DNA of 44,658 nucleotides from Halorhodospira abdelmalekii (lineage in GTDB: Bacteria > Pseudomonadota > Gammaproteobacteria > Nitrococcales > Halorhodospiraceae). The stretch is from assembly GCF_016583625.1 (NCBI RefSeq), contig NZ_NRRN01000028.1, positions 1 to 44,658 on the forward strand, read 5' to 3'. The first letter of the stretch is position 1. Each line of letters opens with the position of its first letter. Under the pieces are notes generated by a model, which was not told the origin of the DNA, did no database searches, and saw only the letters and a program-made list of their open reading frames with translations. Positions 41,604 to 44,658 of the stretch are shown piece by piece. The position numbers and the translations under genes are program-made.

Positions 41604-42313
41604 GCCAACACCTCCTGCTGCGCCTGCAACAGCTGCTTAACCCCGTGCTGTGCTAGATCGAGCATGGTATCGAGCTCACTGCGCCGGAAGGCATGGCCCT
41701 CGGCCGTTCCCTGCAACTCGATAAAACCGCCGGCGTCGTTCATGACGACGTTCATATCGGTCTCCGCCTCGCCATCCTCGGCGTAGTCGAGATCGAGCAC
41801 CGGTTCGCCGCGATAGACCCCGACCGAGACCGAGGCGACTTGGCCGTGCAGCGGAGAACTGCGCAGTACACCGCGCTCAAGCAGATGGGCAACGGCATCG
41901 CAGAGGGCCACGTAACTGCCGGTGATCGCCGCCGTGCGCGTCCCCCCGTCGGCCTGCAGCACGTCGCAATCGATGACCACGCGGCGCTCACCGAGGGCGC
42001 TTAAGTCGGTCACCGCACGCAGCGAACGTCCAATTAAGCGCTGGATCTCGAGCGTTCGCCCTTGCTGCCGCCCGCGTGCCGCCTCGCGGTCATTGCGAGT
42101 ATGGGTGGCCCGCGGCAACATCCCGTACTCGGCAGTCACCCAGCCGCGGCCGCTGTTGCGCAGCCAGTGCGGGAGGCGCGTCTCGACCGTTGCAGTGCAC
42201 AAGACCTGGGTATCGCCGTAAGCGATCAGCACCGCCCCCTCCGCGTGCTTGGTGTAGTGCCGCTGGATTGAAACGGGGCGTAGTTCGTTGTTGGCTCGAC
42301 CGCTCGGACGCAT
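41600..42313 (-). CDS. rph: Ribonuclease PH
   Basis: The protein has 237 residues and belongs to the phosphorolytic 3'-5' exoribonuclease family that trims tRNA and rRNA 3' ends. It begins [20 protein letters not shown] and has the family segments [55 protein letters not shown] (in pieces over about 60-105), and [18 protein letters not shown]. The ATG at 42313 has AAGGAGG five bases upstream, so the earlier in-frame start at 42349 is unlikely. It heads the rph-rdgB-hemW operon and is divergent from the chemoreceptor gene across 146 bp. Confidence 0.96.
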   Translation of the reverse strand: MRPSGRANNELRPVSIQRHYTKHAEGAVLIAYGDTQVLCTATVETRLPHWLRNSGRGWVTAEYGMLPRATHTRNDREAARGRQQGRTLEIQRLIGRSLRAVTDLSALGERRVVIDCDVLQADGGTRTAAITGSYVALCDAVAHLLERGVLRSSPLHGQVASVSVGVYRGEPVLDLDYAEDGEAETDMNVVMNDAGGFIELQGTAEGHAFRRSELDTMLDLAQHGVKQLLQAQQEVLA

Positions 42314-42459
42314 TGCGCCTCCTTGTATGAGTTTGCGATTGAATGGCATAAGATGGCCGCATAGACGGAGATGAAACGCACCGAACTTCCCTGAGCAAGC
42401 GCCCTGCCCAACACATCGGAGGGGCCTGAGAGCGCGGCCCCAACTGCATGAGGAGCACC

Positions 42460-44070
42460 ATGCGCGTCAATGAGCCCGTCACCCAGCGCCGGGTCGAAGT
42501 CACTCCCGATTCGACTATCCTCTCGACCACCGATCCAGCCGGCAAGATCACCTATATCAACGAGCACTTCGTGCGGATCAGCGGCTATCAGCGCGATGAA
42601 CTCCTCGGTCAACCGCATAATTTGATCCGTCACCCCGATATGCCGCGCACGGCATTCTACGAGATGTGGCAGCGGCTGCAATCGGGGCACTCATGGATGG
42701 GGCTGGTCAAGAACCGCTGCAAAAACGGCGATCACTACTGGGTCCACGCCTTCGCTACGCCGATTCTCGATGCCCAGGGGCGGATCGTCGAGATCCAGTC
42801 GGTGCGCCAAGCCCCGCCCGATGAGCGCGCGATTGCCCGAGCCGAAGCGCTCTATGCTCAGGCCCGCGCCGCCGAGCCCGATCGTGGCGAGTTGCAACTG
42901 ATCCCGCGCCCCCGCCGCATCTTCGGTATTCAAGCCAAGACGACCGCGCTGCTCGCCGGGACGCCGCTCATCGCGCTGCTGCTTGCCCTCTCTGGGGCTC
43001 CGCTGTGGCTCCAAGCCACCCTACTCGTACTGCTTGCGGCCACTAGCATCGCCCTCTTCCAGTGGCTGTGGCAACCGCTTGATCGCCTTGTTAAACAGGC
43101 CACGGAAATGCTCCACGACCCACTCGCCGAGCAAATCTATACGGGCCGCCAGGACGAGGCGTCACGCATCGAATTGGCCCTACTCTACACCCAAACCAAG
43201 ATTGAGGCCGTACCGAAGCGCCTCGCCGGGGTGACCAACCACATCCAGGGCGTCGGCACCCAGTCGGGCGAGGCCATCGCCGAAGCCTACGAACGCGCTC
43301 AGCGGCAAACCGAGGAGACCCAGCAGGTCGCCACGGCCATGGAGGAGATGTCGCAAAGCGTTCAAGAGGTCGCTCACAACGCCTCGGCAGGCTCGGCAAC
43401 CAGCGAACAAGCACGACAGCAGGCCACACACGGCATGGAGACGGTCAAGCTGAGCGCCGATGCGGTGCGCGGGCTCGTCGAGCGGGTACGCAGCTCTTCG
43501 ACAGCGATCGACCAGGTCGCCTCCGAGACCAAACGCATCGGTGCAGCCCTCGATCTCATTCAGGAGATCACCGAACAGACCAACCTCCTTGCCCTGAACG
43601 CTGCCATTGAAGCCGCGCGTGCCGGGCACGTCGGCCGCGGTTTTGCCGTCGTCGCCGAAGAGGTCCGCGTCCTTGCCGATCGCACCTCCTCATCGACCAA
43701 AGAGATCAAGGCGATTATCGACTCGCTGCAGGAGAGCACGACTCTCGCCGTCTCCCGCATGCAAGAGAGTGGAGAGCGCGCCGAGGAGACCCTCCAACTC
43801 GCCGATGAGGCACGCCGATCGCTCGATCAGATCAACACCGCGGTCCGCTCCATGCACGATATGAGCGCCCAGATCGCCAGCGCGACCGAGGAGCAAAGCG
43901 CCACCGCCGATGAGGTCAACCGCAACATCAACAGCATCGATCAGATGGCGCAGGAGGTCAGCCAATACGCCCAGCAAGCCAACCAGCGGATGGCAGAACT
44001 GACCCACGAGATCGAACTCGCTTCGCGCCTAGTCGCACGATTCGCCCAGCGCCGCGCCACTTCACACTAG
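42460..44070 (+). CDS. Aer-like methyl-accepting chemotaxis / aerotaxis receptor
   Basis: The protein has 536 residues. An N-terminal PAS domain (about 15-115) carries [31 protein letters not shown] (in pieces over 32-62) and [14 protein letters not shown], closely like the FAD-binding PAS of Aer. Two short hydrophobic segments (about 161-179 and 184-201) form a hairpin into the membrane, with a HAMP-like stretch after. The signalling domain has the hairpin tip [21 protein letters not shown] and [18 protein letters not shown]. It probably senses redox or oxygen through FAD and signals to CheA/CheW, none of which are in this window. I chose the ATG at 42460, with AGGAG five bases upstream, over 42448. 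The stop TAG shares CTAG with the convergent gmk. Confidence 0.93.
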   Translation: MRVNEPVTQRRVEVTPDSTILSTTDPAGKITYINEHFVRISGYQRDELLGQPHNLIRHPDMPRTAFYEMWQRLQSGHSWMGLVKNRCKNGDHYWVHAFATPILDAQGRIVEIQSVRQAPPDERAIARAEALYAQARAAEPDRGELQLIPRPRRIFGIQAKTTALLAGTPLIALLLALSGAPLWLQATLLVLLAATSIALFQWLWQPLDRLVKQATEMLHDPLAEQIYTGRQDEASRIELALLYTQTKIEAVPKRLAGVTNHIQGVGTQSGEAIAEAYERAQRQTEETQQVATAMEEMSQSVQEVAHNASAGSATSEQARQQATHGMETVKLSADAVRGLVERVRSSSTAIDQVASETKRIGAALDLIQEITEQTNLLALNAAIEAARAGHVGRGFAVVAEEVRVLADRTSSSTKEIKAIIDSLQESTTLAVSRMQESGERAEETLQLADEARRSLDQINTAVRSMHDMSAQIASATEEQSATADEVNRNINSIDQMAQEVSQYAQQANQRMAELTHEIELASRLVARFAQRRATSH

Positions 44071-44658
44071 CTGCCGCTGCTGAGCAGACCGGACAACAGG
44101 CGGCGTAAGCGTGGCTCTTGGCGCCGCTGCGATAGCCGCTGACTGCACACCACCAGCCGAAGTTGCTCCAGGGCCTCGGTAAAGTCGTCGTTGACGATGA
44201 GATAGTCGTACTCGCGATAGTGGGCGATCTCGGCCTCGGCCTCGGCCATGCGCCGCTCAATCACCTCTGGAGCATCCTGAGCACGCGCCTGCAGCCGCTC
44301 GGCCAGCGCTCGGCGTGACGGCGGGAGGATAAAGATCGTGACCGCCTCAGGCAGGAGCTTGCGCACCTGCTGCGCCCCCTGCCAATCGATCTCAAGCACG
44401 ATATCAGCGCCGGCCTCCAAGCGGGCCTCCACGGCGTCACGCGAGGTGCCGTAGAGATTGCCGAAGACTTGCGCATGCTCAATGAAGCGATCGGCCGCAA
44501 GCGCCTCGGTAAACTGCGCCGCACTGACAAAGTGGTAGTGCACTCCGTCGATCTCGCCCGGGCGCTGCGCTCGCGTCGTATGCGATACCGACAGCTCAAC
44601 CCCGGGCTCGCGCTCAAGCAGTGCCCGCACCAGAGTCGTCTTGCCCGCCCCCGAGGGG
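44067..44658 (-). CDS. gmk: Guanylate kinase, 5' end cut by window edge
   Basis: The gene runs off the right edge. The visible part (about 197 codons) includes the P-loop end PSGAGKTTL at the edge, then [43 protein letters not shown], the [13 protein letters not shown] motif and [14 protein letters not shown], with a C-terminal lid helix [11 protein letters not shown]. It phosphorylates GMP to GDP. The stop codon CTA (TAG on the minus strand) overlaps the chemoreceptor stop within CTAG. The usual neighbour rpoZ is not downstream: that gene lies 4.3 kb away, so the gmk-rpoZ link seen in E. coli has been broken here by rph-rdgB-hemW and the receptor gene. Confidence 0.95.
   Translation of the reverse strand, partial: PSGAGKTTLVRALLEREPGVELSVSHTTRAQRPGEIDGVHYHFVSAAQFTEALAADRFIEHAQVFGNLYGTSRDAVEARLEAGADIVLEIDWQGAQQVRKLLPEAVTIFILPPSRRALAERLQARAQDAPEVIERRMAEAEAEIAHYREYDYLIVNDDFTEALEQLRLVVCSQRLSQRRQEPRLRRLLSGLLSSGS

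Noticed and set aside
1-44658. CRISPR array, tRNA or rRNA genes
   Set aside because: No regularly spaced repeat-spacer pattern, no tRNA-like cloverleaf and no rRNA segments were recognised in any intergenic gap.

Overview
This window reads as a chromosomal segment of a GC-rich gammaproteobacterium. It is densely packed and almost entirely core genes. The order tonB-yqgE-ruvX-pyrR-pyrB-pyrC', followed by yggS-proC-yggT, metX-metW and rph-rdgB-hemW, together with rpoZ-spoT-ridA-recG, is the arrangement I recall from Pseudomonas and related Gammaproteobacteria. The trehalose-related cluster and the general character would fit a halophile such as an Ectothiorhodospiraceae (Halorhodospira-like) bacterium, but that placement is a guess. 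I saw no tRNA, rRNA, CRISPR array, prophage or toxin system.

Layout. 1-325: the 5' part of an IS607-family serine recombinase gene runs off the left edge, next to ssb. 326-3771: ssb and uvrA are divergent across a repeat-rich intergenic region. 3763-7772: a three-gene minus-strand operon encodes a beta-phosphoglucomutase-like enzyme, trehalose-6-phosphate phosphatase and a GH65 disaccharide phosphorylase. 8026-11053: a histidine kinase and sigma-54 response regulator pair (GlrK/GlrR type). 11080-14080: rhlE and an M42 metallopeptidase. 14328-18906: rsmE, an orphan CheA/ChpA-like protein, apbE and a tonB-family gene. 18980-22901: yqgE-ruvX-pyrR-pyrB-pyrC', where the last gene is a catalytically dead dihydroorotase. 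23027-28628: cnoX, a lytic transglycosylase, then yggS-proC-yggT-bioC-ybhB. 28686-32827: a PilZ protein, an HDAC-family deacetylase, a spermidine-synthase-like protein and metXW. 32959-39726: the long minus-strand run rpoZ-spoT-ridA-recG-ubiC-ubiA. 39841-42313: rph-rdgB-hemW. 42460-44070: an Aer-like chemoreceptor. 44067-44658: gmk, cut by the right edge.

Themes. Nucleotide metabolism is prominent (pyr genes, rdgB, gmk, rph), with ubiquinone, biotin, methionine and proline synthesis, DNA repair (uvrA, recG, ssb, ruvX) and the stringent response. Many neighbours overlap by 4 bp, and several convergent pairs share or abut stop codons.

The most notable points are: a UvrA in which the roughly 110-residue insertion domain is replaced by a short Ala/Asp-rich linker; a ChpA-like protein that keeps its ATPase domain but has lost any recognisable phosphorylatable histidine, CheW and receiver domains, at the place where Pseudomonas carries the pil-chp cluster; and several short tandem repeats (units of 7, 9, 12 and 15 bp) at gene boundaries. 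I did not find a convincing wholly new multi-gene system.
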